Source: an uncultured Fibrobacter sp.
GTDB lineage: Bacteria > Fibrobacterota > Fibrobacteria > Fibrobacterales > Fibrobacteraceae
Length of the DNA: 61,390 bases
Assembly: GCF_947166265.1 (NCBI RefSeq)
Contig: NZ_CAMVDO010000019.1
Coordinates: 1 to 61,390, forward strand
Direction: 5' to 3'
The translations under genes and the position numbers were made by a program. Below, piece by piece: positions 9,592 to 17,783 of the stretch (position 1 is its first letter; every line of letters begins with the position of its first letter). The notes beneath the pieces were generated by a model. It saw only the letters and a program-made list of their open reading frames with translations, was not told the DNA's origin and made no database searches.

Positions 9592-11244
9592 CTAACCTCC
9601 GAATGACAGCGAAGCAAGTTGTTTCTGGATTTCCTTTTCGAGTTTGTGGCTTTCGGCGAACATGGCGGTGAGTTCTTCGGTGTCGGCTTTCATCTGGGCG
9701 TTGAATTCGTCGGCAGTAATATCGACGTAGTCTATCTTGATGTCGAAATACTGGCCGGCGCTCAGGCTGTAACCTTTTTCCTTGACTTCGCTGTAGGTCA
9801 CGACTACGCTGAAGTCTTCGACGGCTTTGGCCTTGCGGAAGGTGGTCACGATTTTCTCGATTTCGTCGTCTTCGAGGCGGACTTTCTTGAGGCCGTTCGC
9901 GTCCTTGTATTCCTTGCCGAGTTTGCTTGCGTCAACGAGGGTGACTTTGTCGTTGTCGGTCTTTTTGCGGGTCTTGTCGAAGAAGAGCACGCTCACGTTG
10001 GTGCCGGTGTTCGCGAACACGTTGCTCGGCATGCTCACCACGCCATAGACGATGTGTTCGTCAACGATGCGTTCGAGGATTTTGTGCTCGATGCCGGATT
10101 TCGCGGTGATGAATCCGGTGGGGATAACGATGGCGCCCTTGCCGCCTGCCTTGATGCTGTTCACCGCGTGCTGGATAAAGCAGGTGTAGATGGCCATGCT
10201 CTCCTTTTTCTTGTTCGGGACTTTCGGCACGCCTGCCCAAAAGCGGGCATTCCATTTCTTTTCGATGTCGTCGCGGGTGTCGCTGAAGTCCATCTTGAAG
10301 GGCGGATTGCTTACAACGTAATCGAACTGCTTGAGGCTCTTGCCATCGTCGCTCTTGTGGTAGGGTTCCAGAAGGGTGTCGCCCTGCACGGCGTGATCGA
10401 GACTAGATACGAGTCCGTTCAACAGCAGGTTCAGCTTGAGCATTTTGTTACTACGCTGCGAGATATCTTGCGCAAAGATGGTGCAGCGGTCTTCGCCAAT
10501 CTGGTGGCTGAGCGCCATGAGCAAGGTGCCGGTGCCTGCGCTGGGGTCGTAGCATTCTACGTTGTGCAGGTCGGCATTGTCGCCCACCAAGAGGCGGGCC
10601 ATGATTTTTGCGATGGCCTTGGGGGTGTAATATTCGGCGTACTTGCCGCCGCCTGCGGTGTTGTAGTCCTTGAGTAGGTATTCGAAGATATCCGAGAAAA
10701 AGTCGTAATGTTCAGCGAAGGCATCTTCGAAGCTGAAGTTCACCAGCTTATCGACAAGAGCGCGGGCAAAGTTTGCACGCTGGGCGTCGTCGGTCACGAA
10801 GATGGTGAGCTTTTCGAAGATGGGGATTTTCGTTTCTTGCGCGGTCTTGGTGTAGAATACGTCCAGGTTGTCCTTCGCGATGGCGACCATGGTCTCATCA
10901 AAGATGACGTCGAAATCGCCCTTGGCCTGCTTGTTCCAGAGGTTTGCAATCAGGTAGTCGGGCTTGAACACCGGGACTTCGGGCGGCAAGAAGAGGCTCA
11001 CCTTTTCGCGGTCGGCCTTGGAGAGTTTCGCGTATTCCTCTTCCCACTTGTCAGATTTTTTGAGGGCCTTCAGGCAAGGGTCATTAATTTTCTTGAGTTC
11101 GTAGCCGAACTTGTCGGCCATAAACTTGTACAGAAACACCTGGGTGATAATCTTGTATTCGTTGCCGTCATTGCCCATGCCGTACGTTTGGCAAGTAGCC
11201 TTGAGAGAGTCGATAAGGGCAATGGTCTTGTCTTTGATGTTCAT
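9592..11244 (-). CDS. hsdM: Type I restriction-modification N6-adenine methyltransferase subunit
   Basis: 550 residues. AGGAAAG lies five bases before the ATG, which overlaps the stop of the YhcG-like gene by four bases. HsdM transfers a methyl group from S-adenosylmethionine to adenine in the HsdS-specified site. An N-terminal helical domain (about 1-170, with the family sequence YGMGNDGNEYKIITQVFLYK) precedes the methylase domain. Motif I is DPSAGTGTLL at 233-242 and the catalytic motif IV is NPPF at 313-316. The length is normal. GC content is clearly higher than in the distal genes of the island, so the restriction core and its accessory genes may have different histories. Confidence 0.95.
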   Translation of the reverse strand: MNIKDKTIALIDSLKATCQTYGMGNDGNEYKIITQVFLYKFMADKFGYELKKINDPCLKALKKSDKWEEEYAKLSKADREKVSLFLPPEVPVFKPDYLIANLWNKQAKGDFDVIFDETMVAIAKDNLDVFYTKTAQETKIPIFEKLTIFVTDDAQRANFARALVDKLVNFSFEDAFAEHYDFFSDIFEYLLKDYNTAGGGKYAEYYTPKAIAKIMARLLVGDNADLHNVECYDPSAGTGTLLMALSHQIGEDRCTIFAQDISQRSNKMLKLNLLLNGLVSSLDHAVQGDTLLEPYHKSDDGKSLKQFDYVVSNPPFKMDFSDTRDDIEKKWNARFWAGVPKVPNKKKESMAIYTCFIQHAVNSIKAGGKGAIVIPTGFITAKSGIEHKILERIVDEHIVYGVVSMPSNVFANTGTNVSVLFFDKTRKKTDNDKVTLVDASKLGKEYKDANGLKKVRLEDDEIEKIVTTFRKAKAVEDFSVVVTYSEVKEKGYSLSAGQYFDIKIDYVDITADEFNAQMKADTEELTAMFAESHKLEKEIQKQLASLSFGG

Positions 11245-12356
11245 TTATTCTTTCCTAAAAATTCACAGTATTCCTGCAATGATTTTTTCATCACATCAAC
11301 AGGAATCAATTTTTGTTTATATTCAGCAATCATTGTCGGGCTAAGAGAGCGACTCAAAGTGTATTCAACCATTGACTTGTCCGCAGAAGGACACAGGATT
11401 ATTCCAATGCTTGGATTTTCATTTTCTCTTTTCACATCACGGTCTAGAGCCTCTAAATACATATCCATTTTGCTGACAAATTCGGGTTCAAAATCGATCA
11501 CTTTAAGTTCTATCGCCACCAAGCACTGCAAAGCCCTATGGAAAAAGAGCATATCTATTCTTTTTATGGAGCCACCAACCTGAACAGGGTATTCATTTTC
11601 CATAAAAATAAAATCCTTACCCAATTCAAGAATAAACTCTTTCATGTGCTCCAACAAACCGGCATGCAAATGATGTTCATTATGTTTTTGAGGCAACTTC
11701 AAAAAATCAAGAAATGCCTTATCTTTAAGCATAAATTCAGCAGCAGGATAAGCTTTTAACATCGCAGGAGAAAGTTTCTTTTCCTTGCTTAATAGTGTTT
11801 CGAATGTCTGCGTTACAATGCACCTTCTCAATTCTTCAGTCTTCAAATGCTGCTGTGCCGAATATAAGATATAAAAGAGCCTTTCTTCGTATGTTCCGCA
11901 ACGATTCAGTATTTCTACATGGTTCGTAAATGTAGTAACCGTCAAAATAGATGGGACGACATGTAATTGTGCAGTTTCGAACTGCACAATTGGATTCGCC
12001 GTAATTTGTGCAGTTGACAACTGCACAAATTCAGACTTTTCGAATGAAGTGGCGATTTTTTGAAATTCTTGTGCATGGTAAACTTCATAAAACTTGACCA
12101 TATTATACAAGTTTCGCTTACCGAATCCCCTCAATTTAGGATTATGCAGCTTGAGATAGTCTGCCAATTCCTTTACAACTTTATCACCCCATCCAGCATC
12201 GTGTATTTTTGCCGAAATATAGGCTCCAACATTCCAATAGCACATTAACAGATTCGTGTTAATGCCGCGAATAGTCGCTGCCCGGAATTTCTCTACCAAC
12301 GAGAAGATATAACCGAAATCGTCTGAAACCAAATTCTTTTTTTTCTGCGAAGCCAC
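11241..12356 (-). CDS. YhcG/DUF1016-family PD-(D/E)XK nuclease-like protein
   Basis: 371 residues from a GTG start with TAGGT upstream, six bases after hsdR and overlapping hsdM by four bases (ATGA), so it belongs to the restriction operon. The N-terminal domain (about 10-95) has the DUF1016 pattern, including YWNVGAYIS. The C-terminal domain (about 225-360) is nuclease-like with D268 and E283-L-K285 as the PD-(D/E)XK core. Between them (residues 105-135) two near-identical peptides, VQLSTAQI and VQFETAQL, are encoded by two perfect DNA palindromes (see separate entry). Proteins of this family are common in type I loci and defence islands, but their exact role there is not settled. Confidence 0.85.
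   Translation of the reverse strand: MASQKKKNLVSDDFGYIFSLVEKFRAATIRGINTNLLMCYWNVGAYISAKIHDAGWGDKVVKELADYLKLHNPKLRGFGKRNLYNMVKFYEVYHAQEFQKIATSFEKSEFVQLSTAQITANPIVQFETAQLHVVPSILTVTTFTNHVEILNRCGTYEERLFYILYSAQQHLKTEELRRCIVTQTFETLLSKEKKLSPAMLKAYPAAEFMLKDKAFLDFLKLPQKHNEHHLHAGLLEHMKEFILELGKDFIFMENEYPVQVGGSIKRIDMLFFHRALQCLVAIELKVIDFEPEFVSKMDMYLEALDRDVKRENENPSIGIILCPSADKSMVEYTLSRSLSPTMIAEYKQKLIPVDVMKKSLQEYCEFLGKNK
11966..12031. repeat. Two palindromes inside the YhcG-like coding region
   Basis: ATTGTGCAGTT-TCG-AACTGCACAAT (11966-11990) and AATTTGTGCAGTTG-A-CAACTGCACAAATT (12003-12031) are perfect inverted repeats sharing the core TGTGCAGTT, 12 bp apart. They keep the reading frame and encode a linker between two domains. 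Confidence 0.8.
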
Positions 12357-12362
12357 GTTTAC

Positions 12363-15300
12363 CTACACTTTATAAAAGGCGTTATACTGGTTAATATACT
12401 GCTTGGCGACGCGCTGCTGGATAAACAGGTAATCGGGCATTTCGGGCTTGATTTGCGGGAAGTGCGCGAGTCCGTCTGCAATTTCTTTCATCACGGTCTT
12501 GCCAAAGTAGGCGTCCTGTTTGAGGATGTCGTTGCGGTCGAAAACCTTCGCGTCAATCGTTCCCTTGATAGTCAAGAGAGCCTGCACTATTTCTTCATCG
12601 AACTTCGAGATAATCGGTGCCTGGTGCTTGGGCTCACGCGCTTTGTTCTCTTCGCGGATGCGCTTGTGAACATAGGCAAATTTCGTGTCGCCGTTGTACT
12701 TGCGCAAAAGGGCTTCGTTTGATTTGCGGAGTTCTTCGAGGCGTTTCAGGATGTCGTTCATCGCTCTAGTTTCTTCATTGTATTCCGCCACATCTGCAGG
12801 AGTAAACCCGTGCTTCTTGAAAATTTCGTCAATCGCCTCGACAATGCTTATGTATTCAGGGTCATCGTGGTCAAAGTTGTCCGACATTGCACGCGCAATT
12901 CGCTTGCGCGTTTCACGGAGTTCCGAGCCGTTGTCGATAATTTTCAATTCTTCGCGACCGATACAGTTGAAGTTGAATTCAATATTCAACAAGGCGTCAA
13001 TTAAGGCCGCATGGGTCGCATCGCTGTTTTCCAGAGACTCTTTCAGGTTTATTATAGAAATACGGCGGTTTACTTCTGAAAGCATTTCCGGAAGTTTTTT
13101 AATCTGGAGCTTTTTGAATTCTTCTTTCAGTTCATCATCGCCAAAAGTGCGCACCAAGTTGAATGCGTCTTTCGCAAGTTCCAGAGCCTTGCGCAGCTGT
13201 ATCAGCAACTTTTTATCTTCGAGGCTCGAAATTTCTTGAGAAAATTCTTCGGCATTGTCGATTGGATACTTGAATAACGCTTGACGCGTTTCGCGGACCT
13301 GTTGAATCAACTCGTCCTTGTCTTCCATGACCTGGCGATACATGTCGGGAATTTTTTCTCCCGACTCGTCATTTCCGTTTTGATCGGAATTGTAACGGTT
13401 CAGTTCCCGGAGGTAAGCCTCGTTTGTCTCGTCAAAATTCGCCTTGATATCTGCAAAGTCAATCAAGAAACCACGCTTCATGTCTTTGTAGGGGCGGTTC
13501 ACGCGGGTAATCGCCTGCAGCAAGTTATGGTCCTTGATTTTGCGACCGAAATAGAGACGCTTGAGGCGAGGGGCGTCAAAACCCGTCAAAAGCATATTGA
13601 AAACAATCAGGATATCAATCTTGAAATTTTTCTTGAAATCAAGAATCGTCTGGCGAATCGTATCCTTGTCGGCGCTATCGTATAGAATCAGTCCTGCTTT
13701 AAGGTTCGCTTTTTTGAAACGAGTCGAGTTTATTTCTTCAAGAATTTTATCGAAGGATTCGTAAAGTTTGCGCGCCTGCCCCGAACTTTCGCAAATGATC
13801 ATGCCACCCAACGATTCATCCCCTTGCATTTCTCGGAACGAAATCAAGTCATTCACAATATAGCGAAGCAAGGATTCAACATAAGTCGGGTGCTCAATAA
13901 TGGCATCCTTAGAAACGGAGCCTTTTTCTACCAATTTCTGGAGGCTTTCGAATGCTTCGGTAATCTTTTTGCGGTAGCTGGTCTCGATTTCTTCGCGAAT
14001 GATTTTCAGCGTGTAGCCGTCCTGGATAGATCGGTCATAATAATAGGTGTGGAAGTAATCGCCAAAGACCTTGCAGCTCGCCTTTTCATCTCCAATGAGC
14101 GGAGTTCCTGTCAATGCCATTTTGACCGAATTTTTGTCGGCATTGAACAGATTAGAAAGAAAACATCCTTGCGGCTTATAACCACGGTGCGCTTCGTCCA
14201 TTATGAAAATGCGTTGCAGATTCGTGGCATAATCAGGAAGTTCAACCTTGTCCTTGTCGTCCTTAAATTTCTGGATGTTTATGACAGTAATTTCATCTTC
14301 GCCGGAATTCCCCTGCAACGACTGATTTTCACGGAACTGTTTCATCAGTTCGTCGCGGGAATTTGCCGTAGTCACCTTCAAGCCACGAGCTGCAAATTCA
14401 TCACTTGCCTGCTGTAACAAGTCAAGACGGTCCACAATAAAGTAGAACTTGGCAACGACATCTTTCTTTGCATAAAAATCTTTCAGGACTTTTGTCAAGT
14501 GATACGAGAGTGCTGTTTTTCCTGAACCTTGTGTATGCCATACCACGCCAGACTTAACACCTGCTTTCAATTTTTCACGGATGGCGAGAGCGGCAAACAT
14601 CTGCTGGTAACGCATGATGTGTTTTTCATCTCTGGTGATGATGTTTCCATCATCGTCCTGCTTTTCTTCGTGCAAGTACACAATGCCGTATTTCAACAAG
14701 AACATTAAGCGTTCTGGGCAAACCATCGATGTCAATACACGATTCGTAGGAGTATTGATACCAAGGTTTGTCTTGTATTCGGCATTCTCTTTCAATACGG
14801 GCACATTGAAATCCAACAAGACGCGTTCTTCTGTCTTTGGATCTATCGGGGCGTATGCAAAATTCTTGTTAAACGGCGCAACCTGGGCACGTGCAGGATT
14901 TTCTTCACGAAAACAGTTGAACTTTGCCCTGTCTCGAGCCGCCGTACAATAAAAGACCCCTTCAATCGGCACAACACCGCCCTTGGCGTCATACTCCATG
15001 TTGTTGGAGAAGAGCATTAGCTGCGTAATGTTGATAAAACGGCGGAATTTCTTGTTCGGAAAGCGCTCATTGTTCATCCGCTTACTTTCGGCAATCATAC
15101 CGCCCGCATTATTGGGCTTTTTGACTTCGATAAAAACAAGAGGCAGGCCGTTTATAAACAGCGTTATGTCCGGGCGGAATTCATCATCACCGTTCTTGCA
15201 AGTAAATTCCGCGGTGCACTGATAAGAATTATTTTCAGGATGTTCAAAATCCACCAAGCGATAAGGCGAAACCGAAACCAAGCGCTTGTAGAATTGACGA

Positions 15301-15545
15301 CCCAAATCGTCATCGTCCAGTTCCTTGCGAATATCGGCGAGAACGTTTTCAGCAGAATATTTCGTGCCTGGATTTAATTGTTTAAATTGACGTTCAAAGG
15401 TGCTTTTCAAAATGTTGGTATCCGGATCGTAATAGCCCGCGGCACCCTTTGGAATCTTCCCTATGTATGTATAGCCGAGGCGCGTCAAATGCAACAGCGC
15501 AGTCAGCTGCACTCGAGTCGCTTCGTTAAAATCGTTCCTTGCCAT
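12363..15545 (-). CDS. hsdR: Type I restriction endonuclease and translocase subunit
   Basis: 1060 residues, normal for the family, with AAAGGA before the ATG. HsdR cuts unmethylated DNA after ATP-driven translocation. The N-terminal PD-(D/E)XK nuclease shows PD at 125-126 and EVK at 140-142. The SF2 motor follows: Walker A QGSGKT at 339-344, DEAH at 450-453, and motif VI-like QAITRVNRPY further on. The C-terminal ~350 residues are helical and bind the methylase core. It is the first gene of the minus-strand operon, with a promoter and a 31-bp palindrome upstream (15598-15664). The next gene begins six bases after its stop. Confidence 0.96.
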   Translation of the reverse strand: MARNDFNEATRVQLTALLHLTRLGYTYIGKIPKGAAGYYDPDTNILKSTFERQFKQLNPGTKYSAENVLADIRKELDDDDLGRQFYKRLVSVSPYRLVDFEHPENNSYQCTAEFTCKNGDDEFRPDITLFINGLPLVFIEVKKPNNAGGMIAESKRMNNERFPNKKFRRFINITQLMLFSNNMEYDAKGGVVPIEGVFYCTAARDRAKFNCFREENPARAQVAPFNKNFAYAPIDPKTEERVLLDFNVPVLKENAEYKTNLGINTPTNRVLTSMVCPERLMFLLKYGIVYLHEEKQDDDGNIITRDEKHIMRYQQMFAALAIREKLKAGVKSGVVWHTQGSGKTALSYHLTKVLKDFYAKKDVVAKFYFIVDRLDLLQQASDEFAARGLKVTTANSRDELMKQFRENQSLQGNSGEDEITVINIQKFKDDKDKVELPDYATNLQRIFIMDEAHRGYKPQGCFLSNLFNADKNSVKMALTGTPLIGDEKASCKVFGDYFHTYYYDRSIQDGYTLKIIREEIETSYRKKITEAFESLQKLVEKGSVSKDAIIEHPTYVESLLRYIVNDLISFREMQGDESLGGMIICESSGQARKLYESFDKILEEINSTRFKKANLKAGLILYDSADKDTIRQTILDFKKNFKIDILIVFNMLLTGFDAPRLKRLYFGRKIKDHNLLQAITRVNRPYKDMKRGFLIDFADIKANFDETNEAYLRELNRYNSDQNGNDESGEKIPDMYRQVMEDKDELIQQVRETRQALFKYPIDNAEEFSQEISSLEDKKLLIQLRKALELAKDAFNLVRTFGDDELKEEFKKLQIKKLPEMLSEVNRRISIINLKESLENSDATHAALIDALLNIEFNFNCIGREELKIIDNGSELRETRKRIARAMSDNFDHDDPEYISIVEAIDEIFKKHGFTPADVAEYNEETRAMNDILKRLEELRKSNEALLRKYNGDTKFAYVHKRIREENKAREPKHQAPIISKFDEEIVQALLTIKGTIDAKVFDRNDILKQDAYFGKTVMKEIADGLAHFPQIKPEMPDYLFIQQRVAKQYINQYNAFYKV

Positions 15546-15597
15546 ACTGATTCCTTTATACCAACAAAACCCCCGTTCAAGGGAACGGACTATTCAC

Positions 15598-15632
15598 AAA
15601 TATATATTTCATTTTCGGCAATAAACTGTCAA
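15598..15632 (-). promoter_or_regulatory. Probable promoter of the hsd operon
   Basis: On the minus strand TTGACA (15627-15632) is followed by an AT-rich ATATATATTT block (15598-15607), about 50-60 bp upstream of the hsdR start. The spacing is slightly long for a standard sigma-70 promoter, so the exact -10 is uncertain. A small hairpin (CCGTTC-aagg-GAACGG, 15572-15587) lies in the presumed leader. Confidence 0.45.
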
Positions 15633-15633
15633 A

Positions 15634-15664
15634 TTTCAAGAAAAATAGAGACTTTTTCTTGAAA
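15634..15664. promoter_or_regulatory. 31-bp palindrome abutting the hsd promoter
   Basis: TTTCAAGAAAAA (15634-15645) and TTTTTCTTGAAA (15653-15664) form a perfect 12-bp inverted repeat around seven central bases, one base upstream of the minus-strand TTGACA. Position suggests an operator; it could also act as a terminator for either direction. Confidence 0.5.
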
Positions 15665-15790
15665 AAAATATTTTCATCTACCCCTTGACAAGTAGTGCTC
15701 AAAAGTGTAGTTTTATAGTGGAGTTTTAACAAAGTATTCTGCGTCTCGGCTTAAATGCCATATCTGCTTGTACGCAGAAAGGAGCACAAA

Positions 15791-15955
15791 ATGTACAGTA
15801 CTGCCAATGGCACAGTTACCGACGCCGAAGCCGCCGAAATTGATTCCCTCAACAACGAAATCTGGAAAAACTTCTGGAGCATCCCCCGCGAAAAGCGAAC
15901 CAAGGCCGACTGGGAAAAGCTGCTCGATATACAAATATTGGTGAAAAAACAATAA
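15791..15955 (+). CDS. Small hypothetical protein, 54 residues
   Basis: The ATG at 15791 has AAAGGAG at good spacing, so this start is preferred over an upstream one at 15755. The protein is acidic and helical with several Trp residues (WKNFWSIPREKRTKADW) and no signal peptide or membrane segment. No family was recognised. It lies alone between the divergent hsd operon and the DUF4143 ATPase, starting about 100 bp after TTGACA at 15685-15690. The three phased repeats at 16000-16079 begin 45 bp after its stop. A small regulator or antitoxin-like role is conceivable, with no direct support. Confidence 0.55.
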   Translation: MYSTANGTVTDAEAAEIDSLNNEIWKNFWSIPREKRTKADWEKLLDIQILVKKQ

Positions 15956-15999
15956 AATGCTGTTTTTAGCGAAATTTTGCCAAATACGCATAAAACATC

Positions 16000-16079
16000 G
16001 TCAAATTCGTAGCATTTTTTAGAAAAAGATTGTCAAATTCGTGGCATTTTTGTATATTGATATCGTCAAATTCGTGGCA
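16000..16079 (+). promoter_or_regulatory. Three phased 15-bp direct repeats before the DUF4143 ATPase
   Basis: GTCAAATTCGTRGCA occurs at 16000-16014, 16032-16046 and 16065-16079, with start-to-start spacing of 32 and 33 bp, close to three helical turns. The last copy ends 15 bp before the ATG of the ATPase. TATATTGAT (16052-16060) between copies two and three resembles a -10 box. This looks like a tandem operator or an upstream activating array. Confidence 0.6.
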
Positions 16080-16094
16080 AAATGAGGTCAAAAC

Positions 16095-17414
16095 ATGCTG
16101 AAGCGAAAGTTCACAGAGACCCTAAAACAGTGGAAAAACACCAAAAAAAGGGAATGTTTGCTCGTAAATGGGGCTCGCCAGGTCGGCAAGACCTTTATTA
16201 TAGATGTTTTTGGCCGCGAAAATTACAAAAGCTACATCTATCTAAACCTATTCAAGAACCCCGAATACAAGCAGATTTTCGAAGGGGAGCTTGAGCCCGC
16301 CGAGATATACAAGCGCATATCGCTGCTCGTCAAGAATGTCAAGTTCATCGAGGGCAACACACTCATCTTTATCGACGAAATCCAGGCCTGCAGCAAGGCG
16401 CGAACGGCACTCAAGTTCCTCGCCATGGACGACAAGTACGACATTATCGCATCTGGGTCATTGCTTGGGCTGCATTACAACAAACTGAGCCAAGAGAAAG
16501 CGGACGAGATTTCCATTCCTGTCGGTTTCGAGCACGAAGTCGAAATGCACTCTCTTGATTTCGAGGAATTCCTTTGGGCGACAGGCGTAAGTGAGGGGAC
16601 CATCGAAAACCTTAAGGAATATTACGAACAAAAAAAAGCCCTGCCCGACACCATCAAGGATTTATACCAAAACAAACTCCGCGAATACCTAGTGGTGGGA
16701 GGCATGCCCGCCGTAGTAAACGCTTTCGTTGAAACGTCAAATTTTCAGGAAGCGTTCAAGGTACAACAGAAAATTTTCAAGGCCTACGAAGACGACATCC
16801 AGCACTACGCGACCAACACGGAAAGGCCTAAAATTCGTGCCTGCTATTATTCGATTCCCCGTCAGCTAGCAAAGGAATATTCAAAATTCCAATACAAGAC
16901 GGTCGAAAAAAACGGCAGCGCTAAAAAATACGGCAACGCTTTGGATTGGTTGGTCGATGCGGGCTTGATTAAGCTGGTACACAATGTAAGCCTGCCCGAA
17001 ATGCCGCTCAAGGCTTATGAGCAGCCGGAAAATTTCAAGGTTTATGTCACCGACATCGGCCTTGCGACACACCAGTTCGGTTTCGAGACACAGTCGGCTC
17101 TTTTGCGTAAGGACCTGAAGGGCCATGCCAAGGGCGGCATTTACGAAAATCTGATTTTCGACATTCTACACAAGCGCGGGCTTGCACTAAACTATTACAA
17201 GAACGGCGAGAACACGCAAGAAATAGAATTCGTATTTGAAAATTCTGGCAAAGTCATCCCTGTGGAAGTCAAATCAAAAAACGGGCAAACTACATCGATG
17301 AACGAATTTGTCAAAAAATACAATCCAACGCTTGCAATAAAGCTTATTGATGGGAATGTCGGTGTAGACGGCAACAAAGTAAGCCTGCCGCAGTTCATGG
17401 CTATGTTTTTGTAG
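16095..17414 (+). CDS. AAA ATPase with DUF4143 (archaeal-type ATPase family)
   Basis: 439 residues; TGAGGTC precedes the ATG. An N-terminal P-loop domain has Walker A GARQVGKT near residue 30 and Walker B LIFIDEIQ near 95, followed by the DUF4143 region with the family signature LREYLVVGGMP and a C-terminal nuclease-like fold (PVEVKSKNG). This family is widespread as single genes in gut and rumen bacteria and archaea. Its physiological role is unknown, and the PD-(D/E)XK-like tail hints at nucleic-acid processing. It stands alone behind a repeated operator-like array. Length is normal and all key motifs are present. Confidence 0.88.
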   Translation: MLKRKFTETLKQWKNTKKRECLLVNGARQVGKTFIIDVFGRENYKSYIYLNLFKNPEYKQIFEGELEPAEIYKRISLLVKNVKFIEGNTLIFIDEIQACSKARTALKFLAMDDKYDIIASGSLLGLHYNKLSQEKADEISIPVGFEHEVEMHSLDFEEFLWATGVSEGTIENLKEYYEQKKALPDTIKDLYQNKLREYLVVGGMPAVVNAFVETSNFQEAFKVQQKIFKAYEDDIQHYATNTERPKIRACYYSIPRQLAKEYSKFQYKTVEKNGSAKKYGNALDWLVDAGLIKLVHNVSLPEMPLKAYEQPENFKVYVTDIGLATHQFGFETQSALLRKDLKGHAKGGIYENLIFDILHKRGLALNYYKNGENTQEIEFVFENSGKVIPVEVKSKNGQTTSMNEFVKKYNPTLAIKLIDGNVGVDGNKVSLPQFMAMFL

Positions 17415-17640
17415 CAACCAACCTCTGTGCAGAGAAACAGACTTACTCCGGGTGGTACGCCAGCCTTCTAGAGGGCGCCCGACGTGTCGCAAAAAGACGT
17501 GGACCACATAGGGACTCTGCAACTCAAGCCCCTGTATATGCTACCGTTTGCATTAGAAGATCTGTAGCCCCCCCCCCTCACCCAAGCACTTTTGTAAAAT
17601 TCATCACGTGTTTACGCGTGTAACATTATTCCTTGCTTAC
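17415..17640. other. Gene-free stretch with stem-forming complementarity and a C tract
   Basis: No convincing ORF. TGCAGAG (17428-17434) can pair with CTCTGCA (17515-17521), and inside that GTGGT (17452-17456) with ACCAC (17503-17507), giving one long interrupted hairpin of about 94 nt. A run of ten C lies at 17568-17577. The stem could belong to a small RNA read in either direction, or to a terminator-like structure after the ATPase gene; no U-rich tail is present. Confidence 0.3.
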
Positions 17641-17679
17641 ATTGTAGCTTTTGCGGTTCCATAAATGTATTTTAGGGGC

Positions 17680-17763
17680 ATGGGTTCAAATGAAGTACGT
17701 ATCATCAAGCAAATTGTGCTGCTGATTGCCGTTGCGGTAACGCTCGGATTTATTTACGGTTAG
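17680..17763 (+). CDS. Possible 27-residue single-pass membrane peptide or gene remnant
   Basis: The ORF runs from ATG 17680 to TAG 17761-17763. The product has a short polar head and one hydrophobic helix (IVLLIAVAVTLGFIYG). TATTTTAGGGG lies directly upstream, giving an AGGGG site that is too close to the ATG for normal initiation. It may be the surviving N-terminal anchor of a lost membrane protein rather than a functional gene. It ends 20 bp before the SGNH hydrolase start. Confidence 0.25.
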   Translation: MGSNEVRIIKQIVLLIAVAVTLGFIYG

Positions 17764-17783
17764 CAATTGCTATAATTGGACGC

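Noticed and set aside
9619-10677. Long open frame antisense to hsdM
   Set aside because: It mirrors the codon pattern of hsdM on the other strand and gives a low-complexity protein without domains.
15685-15719. Standard sigma-70 promoter TTGACA...TATAGT for the 54-residue gene
   Set aside because: The spacing between the two boxes is 23 bp, too long for normal recognition.
16000-16079. A mini CRISPR array
   Set aside because: Repeats are only 15 bp, spacers 17-18 bp, with three copies and no cas genes; an operator-like array explains it better.
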